A stretch of 64,000 nt of DNA from Mycolicibacterium neoaurum ATCC 25795 (GCF_000691525.1 NZ_JMDW01000015.1:119004-183003), one strand, 5' to 3'; shown: positions 40,159 through 49,175, numbered from the stretch's first letter. Numbers and translations: made by a program. Notes: generated by a model not told the origin, from the letters alone.

Positions 40159-42090
40159 TCAGTTCGGCTGGGGCGATTTGGGCTTTCCGGTTTCGGGATC
40201 GACATCGCCGAGCACCCACCTGCCCCCGCCGAACAAGTGCAGGTGCTGCTCGTGATGCTGGCCCACGGTGCTGCGGTGGGTGACGCTGACCAGGATGGTG
40301 TCGGGCAGCTCGCGGCGCACCAGGTCGTACATGGTGAACTCCAGGCCCTCATCGAGGGCAGAGGTCGCCTCGTCGAGGAACACCACTCTCGGCTTGGTCA
40401 GCAGCACTCTGGCGAAGGCGACGCGCTGCTGCTCGCCGGGGGAGAGCACCTTGACCCAGTCGGCCACTTCGGCAAGGCGTCTGGCGCATTGCGGTAGTGA
40501 CACCTTGTCCAGCGCGGCGATGAGCTCCTCGTCGGTGAACTCGTCGGGACCCTTCGGGTAGGACACCACCGCGCGCAGATCGCCGAGTGGGACATAGGGC
40601 ATCTGGGACAGGAACATCGTCTCGTTGGCGCCTTCGGGGCACCGCAGGGTTCCGCTGGCGAACGGCCACAGTTGCGCCAGGCTGCGCAGCAGGGTGGTCT
40701 TGCCCGCGCCGGACTGGCCGGTGACGATCAGCGTGTCGCCCGGCTGCATCTGCAGGTTCAGATCCTCGACCAGGATCTCGCCGGTGGGCGTGCTCACCGC
40801 GACATCACGGATCTCGACGGGGCAGCTGCCGCACGGTTCGACGGTGAGCTCGTTGAGCGCCCGGCCCTCCTCGTTGGCAACCACCAAGCCGTGCAGGCGG
40901 ATGATCGAGGCGCGCCAGCCGGCAAATGCGTCATAGGAATTGCGGAAGAACGACAGCGAGCTCTGGATGTTGCCGAACGCCGACGAAGTTTGCGAGACGT
41001 CGCCGAGCTTGATCTCACCGGCGAACAGTCGGGGCGCCTGGATGATCCACGGCAGCGGGTTGATGAGCTGGCTGACCGTCAGGTTCCAGCCGTTGAAGGC
41101 GATCGACCGGTTCACATAGCGCTTGTAGTTCGATACGACCGGCTCGAAGCGCCGACGCAACTGCACCCGCTCGGCGACCTCGCCGCGATAGAACGCCACC
41201 GCCTCCGCCGAGTCGCGCAGCCGCACCAACGCGTAGCGGAAGACGGCGTTGAACCGCTCGTTGTCGAAGGTCAACCGGATGATCGGGCGGCCGATCCAGA
41301 ACGCGATGATGGTCGCGACGGATACATAGACGATGGCGATCCAGAACATCGCGCGGGGGATGTTGACGCCGAACACCGACAGATTTCCGGACAGGTTCCA
41401 CAGAATCGCGGTGAACGAAATGACCGACGCGATCGAACTGATGGCCCCGAACAGCAGCGTCGAGCCGCTGGTGTTGTTGGGGGTGTTCGGCAGCGGTCCG
41501 ACGTTGGTGGTGAAGATGTCGATATCGGCCTGGATGCGTTGGTCGGGGTTGTCGATGGTGTCATCGATGAACCGGCTGCGGTAGTAGGCCTTGCCGTCGA
41601 GCCAGTCATCGGTCAGTCTGCCCGTCAGCCACACCCGCCAGGCCAGCATGAACCGCTGCATCATGAAGATGTCGAGCAGCACCCGGCAGACGTGGATGGT
41701 GGCCAGCACCGCGAAGATCAGGATGGAGAACCAGAACCCGTCGATACCGGATTGGCGGACCGCGTCATCGCCGGCGGCCACCCCCTGCACCGCGGTCTGG
41801 GCGGCGGTCATCAGGTCGTTGCCGTAATAGCTGAGAAGCACGTCCAGGCGCACACCGGAGATGATCGAGAGCAGGATCGCGCCCAGCCACAACCACGCCT
41901 TCACCGACTCCCGGCCGGTGAAGTAGGCGCCGGTGATGCGCCAGAACTGCCGCCCCCAGACCGTGAACTTCGCCAGCAGGATCAGCACGAGCACGGTACT
42001 GACCGCCGCAATCGTCCAGGCCTTGGCGATCCAGATCAGGGAGGTGCCCAGCTCACTGCCCCAGTCCAGCGTCGGGGTGAACATGTCCAT
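40159..42090 (-). CDS. bacA: BacA/SbmA-like ABC transporter, Rv1819c homologue (643 aa)
   Basis: The N-terminal half has six to seven TM helices of the SbmA/BacA type (FWRITGAYFTGRESVKAWLWLG, then WRVWLTGRLTDDWLDGKAYYR). The C-terminal half is an ABC ATPase: Walker A GQSGAGKTTLL (about 458-468), signature LSPGEQQR (about 545), Walker B RVVFLDEATSALDE (about 565). M. tuberculosis Rv1819c imports vitamin B12 and other hydrophilic compounds such as bleomycin, and has a large solvent-filled cavity. ATG at 42090. Divergent from secA2; ilvG (Rv1820), present between them in M. tuberculosis, is absent. Confidence 0.93.
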   Translation of the reverse strand: MDMFTPTLDWGSELGTSLIWIAKAWTIAAVSTVLVLILLAKFTVWGRQFWRITGAYFTGRESVKAWLWLGAILLSIISGVRLDVLLSYYGNDLMTAAQTAVQGVAAGDDAVRQSGIDGFWFSILIFAVLATIHVCRVLLDIFMMQRFMLAWRVWLTGRLTDDWLDGKAYYRSRFIDDTIDNPDQRIQADIDIFTTNVGPLPNTPNNTSGSTLLFGAISSIASVISFTAILWNLSGNLSVFGVNIPRAMFWIAIVYVSVATIIAFWIGRPIIRLTFDNERFNAVFRYALVRLRDSAEAVAFYRGEVAERVQLRRRFEPVVSNYKRYVNRSIAFNGWNLTVSQLINPLPWIIQAPRLFAGEIKLGDVSQTSSAFGNIQSSLSFFRNSYDAFAGWRASIIRLHGLVVANEEGRALNELTVEPCGSCPVEIRDVAVSTPTGEILVEDLNLQMQPGDTLIVTGQSGAGKTTLLRSLAQLWPFASGTLRCPEGANETMFLSQMPYVPLGDLRAVVSYPKGPDEFTDEELIAALDKVSLPQCARRLAEVADWVKVLSPGEQQRVAFARVLLTKPRVVFLDEATSALDEGLEFTMYDLVRRELPDTILVSVTHRSTVGQHHEQHLHLFGGGRWVLGDVDPETGKPKSPQPN

Positions 42091-42215
42091 GCGGGCAAGG
42101 TACAGGCTGCGGCTGGTCGCAGCGCGGCTGATGGCATCAGCCCGACCGGCGAGTGCGATCGGTGTGTCGACCGGGCCGTGGTCCCCCCCTTGGTCCGACC
42201 TGCTCCGCGTACCGT
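42091..42215. promoter_or_regulatory. bacA-secA2 divergent intergenic region with two adjacent hairpins
   Basis: Two inverted repeats lie side by side: GCTGCG-6-CGCAGC at 42106-42123, and GGCTGATG-G-CATCAGCC at 42126-42142, the latter a perfect 17-base odd palindrome. They are 16-52 bases upstream of the bacA start and could be operators or mRNA hairpins in the bacA leader. No cobalamin-riboswitch consensus was recognised. secA2 starts at 42216 without a clear Shine-Dalgarno sequence. Confidence 0.5.
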
Positions 42216-44582
42216 ATGACTGTGGCTGTGAGTTCCAAGACCTCGAAGGTGTCCAAGTCCGGCGGTGCCAAGTCAGGGCGGTTGAGCAACCGGTTCTGGA
42301 AGCTGCTGGGCGCCAGCACCGACAAGGACCAGGCGCGCTCGATGACGCAGGTGCATGCCGCGGCCAAGTTCGAGGAGAAGGCGGCCGGTCTCGACGATGA
42401 TCAGCTGCTCAAGGCAGCCGGGCTGCTCAACCTGGACGACCTTGCCGACTCGTCGGACATCCCGCAGTTCCTGGCCCTTGTCAGGGAGGCCGCGGAGCGG
42501 TCGATCGCGCTGCGGCCGTTCGATGTTCAGTTGCTCGGTGCGTTGCGCATGCTGGCCGGTGACGTCGTCGAGATGGCGACCGGTGAGGGCAAGACGTTGG
42601 CCGGCGCCATCGCCGCAGCGGGATACGCGATCGGTGGCCGCAGCGTGCACGTCATCTCGGTCAACGACTATCTGGCTCGTCGCGATGCCGAGTGGATGGG
42701 ACCACTGCACCGTGCGCTCGGGCTGACCGTCGGCTGGATCACCGCCGACTCGACTCCCGAACAGCGTCGGGAAGCCTACGGCTGCAACATCACCTATGGC
42801 TCGGTCAACGAAATCGGCTTCGATGTGCTGCGCGATCAGTTGGTGATCTCCGTCGACGACCTGGTCTCACCGAGCCCGGACGTCGCGCTGATCGACGAGG
42901 CCGACTCGGTCCTGGTCGACGAGGCGCTGGTGCCGCTGGTGCTCGCGGGCACGTCGCACCGGGAGACACCTCGGGTCGAGATCATCCGGCTGGTCGGCGA
43001 ACTGCGCGAGGGCGTCGAGTACGAGACCGACGCCGACAAGCGCAATGTGCAGCTCACCGACAAGGGCGCGCGGCGTCTGGAAGCCGCTCTCGGCGGTATC
43101 GACCTGTATTCCGAGGAGCATGTCGGTTCGACACTGACCGAGATCAACGTCGCCCTGCACGCGCATGTGCTGCTGGAACGCGATGTGCACTACATCGTGC
43201 GCGATGACGCGGTGCACCTGATCAACGCATCTCGTGGACGCATCGCTTCCCTGCAGCGCTGGCCCGACGGCCTGCAGGCGGCCGTCGAAGCCAAGGAGGG
43301 CATCGAGATCACCGAGACCGGTGAGGTGCTCGACACCATCACGGTGCAGGCCCTGATCAACCGGTACCCGCGGGTGTGCGGCATGACCGGCACCGCATTG
43401 GCCGCCGGTGAGCAGTTGCGCCAGTTCTACAAGCTCGGGGTGTCCCCGATCCCGCCGAACAAGCCCAATATGCGTGAGGACGAGGCCGATCGGGTCTACA
43501 TCACCATCGCCGCCAAGAACGACGCCATCGTCGAGCACATCGCCGAGGTGCACACCACCTCCCAGCCGATCCTGGTCGGCACCCGCGATGTCGCCGAATC
43601 AGAGGAACTGCACGAGCGGTTGGTCAAGGCCGGCATCCCGGCGGTGGTGCTGAACGCCAAGAACGACGCCGAGGAGGCCGCCGTTATCGCCGAGGCCGGC
43701 GCGCGGGGCCGGGTCACGGTGTCCACCCAGATGGCCGGCCGCGGTACCGACATCCGGCTCGGTGGCTCCGATGAAGCCGATCACGATGAGGTGGCCGAGC
43801 TCGGCGGCCTGCACGTCATCGGCACCGGGCGGCATTACACCGAACGTCTGGACAACCAGTTGCGTGGCCGCGCCGGGCGCCAGGGCGACCCCGGTTCCTC
43901 GGTGTTCTTCTCCAGCTGGGAGGACGACGTCGTCGTGTCGTTCGTCGAGCCCAACAAGCTGCCGCTGGCCACCGACGGCGACGGCCGGATCATCAGTGAC
44001 CGGGCGGCCGCCCTGCTGGATCACGCACAGCGGGTGGCCGAAGGTAAGACCCTCGACCTGCATGCCAATACCTGGCGCTACAACCAGCTGACCGCGCAAC
44101 AACGCGCGATCCTCGTCGAGCGCCGCGACACGCTGCTGCGGACCGCGGCCGCGCGTGAGGAGCTGGAAGAACGCTCACCGCAACGCTACGAGGAACTCGC
44201 CGAGACGATTCCGCAGGAGCGCCTCGAGGAGATCTGCCGGCTGATCATGCTGTACCACCTGGACCGCGGCTGGGCCGACCACCTGGCCTATCTGGCCGAT
44301 ATCCGGGAGAGCATCAGCCTGCGGGCCCTGGGCAACCAGAATCCGCTCGACGAGTTCCACCGGATGGCGGTGGACGCCTTCGCCTCACTTGCCGCCGATG
44401 CGATCGAGGCCGCCCAGCAGACCTTCGACACCGCCACCATCGTCGATGACGAGGAGGGCGTGGCCGGGCTGGACCTGACCAGGCTGGCGCGGCCCACCTC
44501 GACGTGGACGTACATGATCCACGACGATCCACTGGCCGACAACGTCATGTCGGCGCTGAGTCTGCCCGGCGTGTTCCGCTAG
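42216..44582 (+). CDS. secA2: Accessory Sec translocase ATPase SecA2 (788 aa)
   Basis: SecA2 powers export of a small set of proteins in mycobacteria. The DEAD motor is intact: Walker A ATGEGKT (121-127), LIDEADSVLVDEA (DEAD-like, about 224-236), and TQMAGRGTDIRLGG with GRAGRQGDPG in the second motor domain. It is shorter than SecA1 (about 940 aa) and lacks the C-terminal zinc-binding linker, as expected. ATG at 42216 begins MTVAVSSKTSK; upstream in-frame codons to 42153 lack support. It heads a run with pgsA2 and the DUF881 genes. Confidence 0.96.
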   Translation: MTVAVSSKTSKVSKSGGAKSGRLSNRFWKLLGASTDKDQARSMTQVHAAAKFEEKAAGLDDDQLLKAAGLLNLDDLADSSDIPQFLALVREAAERSIALRPFDVQLLGALRMLAGDVVEMATGEGKTLAGAIAAAGYAIGGRSVHVISVNDYLARRDAEWMGPLHRALGLTVGWITADSTPEQRREAYGCNITYGSVNEIGFDVLRDQLVISVDDLVSPSPDVALIDEADSVLVDEALVPLVLAGTSHRETPRVEIIRLVGELREGVEYETDADKRNVQLTDKGARRLEAALGGIDLYSEEHVGSTLTEINVALHAHVLLERDVHYIVRDDAVHLINASRGRIASLQRWPDGLQAAVEAKEGIEITETGEVLDTITVQALINRYPRVCGMTGTALAAGEQLRQFYKLGVSPIPPNKPNMREDEADRVYITIAAKNDAIVEHIAEVHTTSQPILVGTRDVAESEELHERLVKAGIPAVVLNAKNDAEEAAVIAEAGARGRVTVSTQMAGRGTDIRLGGSDEADHDEVAELGGLHVIGTGRHYTERLDNQLRGRAGRQGDPGSSVFFSSWEDDVVVSFVEPNKLPLATDGDGRIISDRAAALLDHAQRVAEGKTLDLHANTWRYNQLTAQQRAILVERRDTLLRTAAAREELEERSPQRYEELAETIPQERLEEICRLIMLYHLDRGWADHLAYLADIRESISLRALGNQNPLDEFHRMAVDAFASLAADAIEAAQQTFDTATIVDDEEGVAGLDLTRLARPTSTWTYMIHDDPLADNVMSALSLPGVFR

Positions 44583-44592
44583 GTTTCTAGCC

Positions 44593-45252
44593 ATGACCCG
44601 GGCGAGCGGAGCGGCGGGGGATCGTCCACAGGATTCGGCGTCGGGAGGCGTCGGTGATCGGGTGCTGACGATCCCGAACGCGCTCTCGGTCATCCGACTG
44701 ATCCTGGTGCCGGTCTTTCTGTACCTATTGCTGGTCGTCGAGCAGACCGGGTGGTCGGTGGCGATCCTGATGTTCAGCGGGTTCTCCGACTGGGCCGACG
44801 GCAAGATCGCCCGGCTGGTCGACAATCAGTCGTCGCCGCTGGGCGAGCTGCTGGACCCTCTGGTGGACCGCATCTACATGGTCGTCGTGCCACTGGCGTT
44901 GGCGGCGGCCGGCGTGGTGCCGTGGTGGTTCGTGATCGTGCTGTTGGGCCGAGACCTGATACTGGCCACGACCCTTCCACTGCTGCGCTCGCGCGGCCTG
45001 ACCGCCTTGCCGGTCACCTACCTCGGCAAGGGTGCCACCTTCGCGCTGATGTCGGGTCTGCCCTTGGTGCTGCTCGGTCAGTTCGACGCCCTGTGGAGCC
45101 GGGTGATCCTGGCCTGCGGGTGGGCATTCCTGATCTGGGGTATGGCGCTCTACCTGTGGTCGGCCGTGCTGTATTTGATGCAGGTGTCCATGGTGGCGCG
45201 ATCCATGCCGCGCGTGGCTGCGACATCGGGGGGGCGCGGCACCGGTGGCTGA
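44593..45252 (+). CDS. pgsA2: CDP-alcohol phosphatidyltransferase PgsA2 (219 aa)
   Basis: The family signature DX2DGX2ARX8GX3DX3D is present: DWADGKIAR then GELLDPLVD (about 57-87). Five to six TM helices. The N-terminus (GVGDRVLTIPNALSVIRLILVPVFLYL) matches phosphatidylglycerophosphate-synthase-like enzymes, which join CDP-diacylglycerol to an alcohol phosphate. M. tuberculosis Rv1822 is named pgsA2, but pgsA3 is thought to make the bulk PG-phosphate; the true substrate of PgsA2 is open. It overlaps the next gene by eight bases and lies ten bases after secA2. Confidence 0.93.
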   Translation: MTRASGAAGDRPQDSASGGVGDRVLTIPNALSVIRLILVPVFLYLLLVVEQTGWSVAILMFSGFSDWADGKIARLVDNQSSPLGELLDPLVDRIYMVVVPLALAAAGVVPWWFVIVLLGRDLILATTLPLLRSRGLTALPVTYLGKGATFALMSGLPLVLLGQFDALWSRVILACGWAFLIWGMALYLWSAVLYLMQVSMVARSMPRVAATSGGRGTGG

Positions 45253-46153
45253 GCGATCGAACTCGTTGGGCGGTTATCACCCCCGTGCGGGGCTGAGTGC
45301 CCACCAAGCCGGCGCACCTCGACGAATCCCGGTCCCCTCCCTGTTGCGCTCATTGCTGACCGATCATCTCGATCCCGGTTACGCGGCGGCGGCCGCCGCC
45401 CGCACCGGCCAACCGCCGCGGCGCGGGCGGCAATGGGGCTGGACGCTGCTCGCCGGGCTGATCGTCGCAGGAGTTTTCGCCGCGGCGGCGTCGCAGGCGC
45501 AGGCACTGGCTCCGGCGAATCGTCAGACTCAGCAGGTGCTCTCCGAGAGCGCTCGCGCGGCTGAAACCCGCACGGGGGCAATCGAAGCCACCCGTGATGA
45601 GCTGGCCGCCGAGGTGGAGTCCGAGCGCCGCAGCAGATTGGCGGGCGACGAACAGGGCCGGGCGTTGCTCGCCCAACTCGACTCAGCCGAATTCGCCGCC
45701 GCCGTGACACCGGCGATCGGCCCTGGTGTCACGGTCACCGTCACGGATCCCGGCGTGTCCCGTGATCTGACCGATGTGAGCAAGCAACGCGTCGCCGGAA
45801 GCCAGCAGGTGATCCTGGATCGCGACCTGCAGCTGGTGGTCAACTCCCTGTGGGTGGGTGGCGCCGAAGCGGTGTCGGTAGGCGGGGTGCGGGTGGGCCC
45901 CGGAGTCACCATCCGACAGGCCGGTGGCCGCATCCTGGTCGACAACCACCCGATCACCAGCCCGTACGAGGTGATCGCGTTGGGACCGCCGCACGCCATC
46001 CAGGACGTGTTCAACCGCAGCTCCGGCATGCAGCGGCTGATGCTGCTGCAGCGGTCCTACGGTGTCGGGGTTACGGTCAGTACCGGCGAGGCGCTGAACG
46101 TGCCGGGGGGTTCGGTCCGCGAGATCCGCTTCGCCAAGGAGATGAAGCCGTGA
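45245..46153 (+). CDS. DUF881 membrane protein, Rv1823 homologue (302 aa)
   Basis: GTG start at 45245 inside pgsA2. One TM segment at about 65-84 (WGWTLLAGLIVAGVFAAAA), then a coiled-coil stretch (about 92-140) rich in Ala/Glu/Arg, then the extracellular DUF881 domain (about 155-302) with GPGVTVTVTDPG and the repeated form VGPGVTIRQAGGRILVDN. DUF881 proteins flank the small basic protein gene in many Gram-positives and are thought to act at the cell envelope or division site. It is paired with the similar gene at 46515. Confidence 0.9.
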   Translation: MAERSNSLGGYHPRAGLSAHQAGAPRRIPVPSLLRSLLTDHLDPGYAAAAAARTGQPPRRGRQWGWTLLAGLIVAGVFAAAASQAQALAPANRQTQQVLSESARAAETRTGAIEATRDELAAEVESERRSRLAGDEQGRALLAQLDSAEFAAAVTPAIGPGVTVTVTDPGVSRDLTDVSKQRVAGSQQVILDRDLQLVVNSLWVGGAEAVSVGGVRVGPGVTIRQAGGRILVDNHPITSPYEVIALGPPHAIQDVFNRSSGMQRLMLLQRSYGVGVTVSTGEALNVPGGSVREIRFAKEMKP

Positions 46154-46178
46154 CGGCAGCTGCTGAAATGATCGAGCG

Positions 46179-46511
46179 ATGATCGGAATCGCCGCACTCG
46201 CCGTCGGCATCGTGTTGGGGCTCGTCTTCCACCCCGGTGTACCCGAGGCGATCCAGCCGTATCTCCCCATCGCGGTGGTCGCGGCGCTGGACGCCGTGTT
46301 CGGTGGTCTGCGTGCCTACCTGGAGCACATCTTCGATTCCAAGGTGTTCGTCGTCTCCTTCGTCTTCAACGTGCTCGTGGCCGCCCTGATCGTCTACGTG
46401 GGCGATCAGCTCGGCGTCGGTACGCAGCTGTCCACTGCGATCATCGTGGTGCTCGGTATCCGGATCTTCGGTAATGCCGCGGCCTTGCGCAGGCGTCTGT
46501 TCGGGGCCTGA
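46179..46511 (+). CDS. sbp: Small basic protein SBP (DUF1290), Rv1824 homologue (110 aa)
   Basis: Three hydrophobic segments (IGIAALAVGIVLGLVF, LPIAVVAALDAVFGGL, VVSFVFNVLVAALIVYVG) fill most of the protein, with a short basic end (RIFGNAAALRRRLFG). This is the small basic protein lying next to ylxW/DUF881 genes near division genes of Gram-positive bacteria. Here it sits between two DUF881 genes (25-bp and 3-bp gaps), consistent with a membrane complex of the three. Confidence 0.92.
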   Translation: MIGIAALAVGIVLGLVFHPGVPEAIQPYLPIAVVAALDAVFGGLRAYLEHIFDSKVFVVSFVFNVLVAALIVYVGDQLGVGTQLSTAIIVVLGIRIFGNAAALRRRLFGA

Positions 46512-46514
46512 GTC

Positions 46515-47330
46515 ATGGGGGAGCACAGCGAGCACACCGACGATCACAAATCGACCGAGCCCGAGCATGGCAAGCACGAGCTGCCGCCGGGCGGTGCCGG
46601 CCGGGTGCGGCGGAGCCGGTCCCAGGTGATCTTCGGGACCTTCGGCGTGCTGCTGTGTCTGCTGCTCGGTATCGCGATCGCGACGCAGGTCCGTCAGACC
46701 AGCACCGGCGATTCGCTGGACTCGGCGCGCCCGGCGGATCTGTTGGTCCTGCTCGATTCGCTGCAGCAGCGCGAGGCCGCCCTGAACACCGAGGTTGCCG
46801 AGCTGCAGGAGACGTTGAACTCGTTGCAACAGTCCGGCAGCAGTGATCAGGCCGCCATCGAGAATGCGCAGGCCCGGCTGGCGGCGCTGTCGATCATGAT
46901 CGGCACGGTCGCCGCGGTGGGCCCCGGTGTGACGATCACCATCGAGGATGCGGCGGCCGGTGTGTCGCCGGAGACCATGCTCGACGTGATCAACGAGCTG
47001 CGGGCCGCTGGTGCCGAGGCCATGGAGGTGCGGGGGACCCGCGCCGGCGGGGCCGGACGGGATGCGGCGGGTATCCGGGTCGGGGTCGACACCTGGGTGG
47101 TCGGCGCGCCGGGCGCGCTGATCGTCGACGGGGCCACCATCGGGGCGCCGTATTCTGTTCTGGCGATCGGTGATCCGCCGACACTGGCCGCCGCCATGAA
47201 CATCCCCGGCGGTGCGATGGACAGCGTGAAGCGGGTCGGCGGATCGATGACGGTGGCCCAGGCCGATGTCATCGACGTGACCGCCTTGCGGCAACCGAAA
47301 CCTCGCCAATACGCTCAGCCCGTCAAGTAA
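46515..47330 (+). CDS. DUF881 membrane protein, Rv1825 homologue (271 aa)
   Basis: An acidic, His-rich N-terminus (GEHSEHTDDHKSTEPEHGKH) precedes a basic patch and one TM segment (about 38-58). A coiled coil (about 75-115, LLDSLQQREAALNTEVAELQ) and the DUF881 domain follow (GPGVTITIEDAAAGVSPETM, then GAPGALIVDGATIGAPYSVLAIG). It is a paralogue of the 45245 product. M. tuberculosis Rv1825 is membrane-associated and has been linked with the cell envelope. It ends 28 bp before gcvH. Confidence 0.9.
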   Translation: MGEHSEHTDDHKSTEPEHGKHELPPGGAGRVRRSRSQVIFGTFGVLLCLLLGIAIATQVRQTSTGDSLDSARPADLLVLLDSLQQREAALNTEVAELQETLNSLQQSGSSDQAAIENAQARLAALSIMIGTVAAVGPGVTITIEDAAAGVSPETMLDVINELRAAGAEAMEVRGTRAGGAGRDAAGIRVGVDTWVVGAPGALIVDGATIGAPYSVLAIGDPPTLAAAMNIPGGAMDSVKRVGGSMTVAQADVIDVTALRQPKPRQYAQPVK

Positions 47331-47358
47331 GTCCGCTTGTATCCGTCAAAGGAGCCCC

Positions 47359-47754
47359 GTGAGCGAGATCCCGTCCGATCTGCAGTACACCGCCGAGCAC
47401 GAGTGGGTGCGACGCACCGGCGAGGACACCGTCCGGGTGGGCATCACCGACTACGCGCAGGCCGCCCTCGGTGACGTGGTGTTCGTGCAGCTGCCCGACG
47501 TGGGGGCCGCGGTCAGCGCAGGCGACAGTTTCGGTGAGGTCGAATCGACGAAGTCGCTGTCGGATCTGTACGCACCGATCACGGCGAAAGTCGTTGCCGT
47601 CAACGGTGAGCTCGAGGGCAATCCGGAGTTGGTCAACTCCGACCCCTACGGCGCCGGATGGCTGGTCGAACTGCAGGTCGAGACGGCTCCCGAGCCGGGC
47701 CCGTTGCCCGATCTCCTGGACGCCGACGGCTACCGGGCAATCCTTCCCGAGTAG
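47359..47754 (+). CDS. gcvH: Glycine cleavage system H protein (131 aa)
   Basis: GcvH carries the methylamine group from GcvP to GcvT on a lipoyl arm. The lipoylation site is Lys at about 65 in SFGEVESTKSLSDLYAP; the start SDLQYTAEHEWVR and the DYAQAALGDVVFVQLP strand are standard. GTG at 47359 has AAAGGAG upstream. It is separated from gcvP by about 3 kb, as in M. tuberculosis (Rv1826 and Rv1832), and has no riboswitch of its own. gcvT is not in this window. Confidence 0.97.
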   Translation: MSEIPSDLQYTAEHEWVRRTGEDTVRVGITDYAQAALGDVVFVQLPDVGAAVSAGDSFGEVESTKSLSDLYAPITAKVVAVNGELEGNPELVNSDPYGAGWLVELQVETAPEPGPLPDLLDADGYRAILPE

Positions 47755-47794
47755 GTGTTGTTAGGGTTTTGCCGATCGTTCATCAAGGACAGGC

Positions 47795-47869
47795 GTGACC
47801 GAGCCCGTGTCAGGCGGATCCGGCGGTGGTGGACCCAATGGTCCGCCCGGCGCGGTACGGTCGACATGA
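47795..47869 (+). CDS. Candidate 24-aa Gly/Pro-rich leader peptide upstream of garA
   Basis: GTG at 47795 is preceded by AAGGACAGGC, a plausible ribosome site, and opens a 24-codon frame (TEPVSGGSGGGGPNGPP core) ending in TGA at 47867-47869. A TAGGGT -10-like box lies upstream (about 47762). It occupies part of the 199-bp gap between gcvH and garA, where I see nothing else. The Gly/Pro bias may reflect only base composition. It could be an unannotated small protein or a translated leader. Confidence 0.25.
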   Translation: MTEPVSGGSGGGGPNGPPGAVRST

Positions 47870-47953
47870 GACGCAACCAGGGTCCGTTGGGCTGCCGAAT
47901 GGCCTGACGGGCATCGGCCAGGCACGCCACAGCAGCCAGCAGAGGAGCAGCGG

Positions 47954-48418
47954 GTGACGGAGAACAGCAACTTTCAGGCAGACCAGTCCGACGAGGTGAC
48001 GGTAGAGACGACCTCGGTTTTCCGCGCCGATTTCCTCAACGAACTGGACGCCCCGGCCAGCACCGGCACCGAGAGCTCGGTATCGGGCGTGGAGGGTCTG
48101 CCTGCGGGTTCGGCGCTGCTCGTCGTCAAGCGCGGCCCCAACGCCGGTTCGCGGTTCCTGCTGGACCAGGCGACCACGTCGGCGGGTCGCCACCCCGACA
48201 GCGATATCTTCCTCGATGACGTGACGGTCAGCCGTCGGCACGCCGAGTTCCGGCTGGAGTCCGGCGAATTCCAGGTCGTCGATGTCGGCAGCCTCAACGG
48301 CACCTACGTCAACCGGGAACCCGTCGACTCTGCCGTGCTGTCCAACGGTGACGAGGTGCAGATCGGCAAGTTCCGGCTGGTGTTCCTCACCGGTCCCAAG
48401 ACCGACGACGCCGGCTGA
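47954..48418 (+). CDS. garA: FHA-domain metabolic regulator GarA (154 aa)
   Basis: GarA inhibits 2-oxoglutarate dehydrogenase (KGD) and NAD-glutamate dehydrogenase and activates glutamate synthase until phosphorylated. The phosphorylation motif is intact: VETTSVFRADFLNE (about 17-30), with the Thr pair at 19-20 equivalent to T21/T22 of M. tuberculosis, targets of PknG and PknB. The FHA domain follows (about 55-145): GRHPDSDIFLDDVTVSRRHAEF, then GSLNGTYVNREPV. GTG start at 47954 behind GAGGAG. It lies beside gcvH and close to gcvP and glcB, matching its role in carbon/nitrogen balance. Confidence 0.97.
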   Translation: MTENSNFQADQSDEVTVETTSVFRADFLNELDAPASTGTESSVSGVEGLPAGSALLVVKRGPNAGSRFLLDQATTSAGRHPDSDIFLDDVTVSRRHAEFRLESGEFQVVDVGSLNGTYVNREPVDSAVLSNGDEVQIGKFRLVFLTGPKTDDAG

Positions 48419-48446
48419 GTCGCCGGAGCGCTCGCGCGAGGTCCAG

Positions 48447-49175
48447 ATGACCCAACCGGACCCGGTGCCCGCCGGGATGTCCATCGGAGCGGTGCTCGAT
48501 CTGCTGCGCCCGGATTTTCCCGATGTCACCATCTCCAAGATCCGGTTCCTGGAGGCCGAGGGGCTGGTGACGCCGCAGCGATCGGCGGCAGGGTATCGGC
48601 GGTTCACGGCGTACGACTGCGCCCGATTGCGCTTCGTGCTCACCGCACAGCGTGACCAGTACCTGCCGCTGAAGGTCATCAAGGCGCAGTTGGACGCCCA
48701 GCCCGACAACGAGTTGCCTGCCAGCGCGGGTTATTCGACACCCCGGTTGGTCCAGGTCGCCGACGGTGATTCGACGGGAGACCCGGCGGCGATCGCACCC
48801 ACCCAGGTTCGGCTCAGCCGTGAGGATTTGGTGGCCCGGTCGGGTATCGACAACAGCATGTTGTCGGCCCTGGTGACGGCGGGTGTGATCAAGCCGGGCC
48901 CGGCCGGACTCTTCGATGAGCATTCGGTCACCATCGCCCAATGCGCCAAGGCCCTGGCGGACTACGGCGTCGAGCCGCGCCACCTACGCGCGTTCCGCTC
49001 GGCGGCCGACCGGCAGTCCGACCTGATCGCCCAGATCGCGGGACCGGTCGCGGCCGCAGGCAAGGCCGGTGCCCGCGACCGGGCCGATGATCTGGCCCGC
49101 GAGGTTGCCGCCCTGGCAATCACACTGCACACGTCGCTGATCAAATCGGCCGTGCGCGACGTTCTCGACCGGTGA
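48447..49175 (+). CDS. MerR-family transcriptional regulator, Rv1828 homologue (242 aa)
   Basis: ATG at 48447 begins MTQPDPVPAGMSIGAVLDLL. The winged HTH is at about 10-80: TISKIRFLEAEGLVTPQRSAAGYRRFTAYDCARLRFV. Unlike metal-sensing MerR proteins there is no Cys cluster; a second helical domain follows (SREDLVARSGIDNSMLSALVTAGVIKPG, then a long C-terminal helix region). M. tuberculosis Rv1828 is an essential-type regulator reported to bind its own promoter area. It lies 29 bp after garA. Confidence 0.9.
   Translation: MTQPDPVPAGMSIGAVLDLLRPDFPDVTISKIRFLEAEGLVTPQRSAAGYRRFTAYDCARLRFVLTAQRDQYLPLKVIKAQLDAQPDNELPASAGYSTPRLVQVADGDSTGDPAAIAPTQVRLSREDLVARSGIDNSMLSALVTAGVIKPGPAGLFDEHSVTIAQCAKALADYGVEPRHLRAFRSAADRQSDLIAQIAGPVAAAGKAGARDRADDLAREVAALAITLHTSLIKSAVRDVLDR

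Noticed and set aside
42091..42215. Cobalamin riboswitch upstream of the BacA-type importer
   Set aside because: Checked because BacA imports B12 in M. tuberculosis; only two simple hairpins are present and no B12-box-like conserved sequence was recognised.
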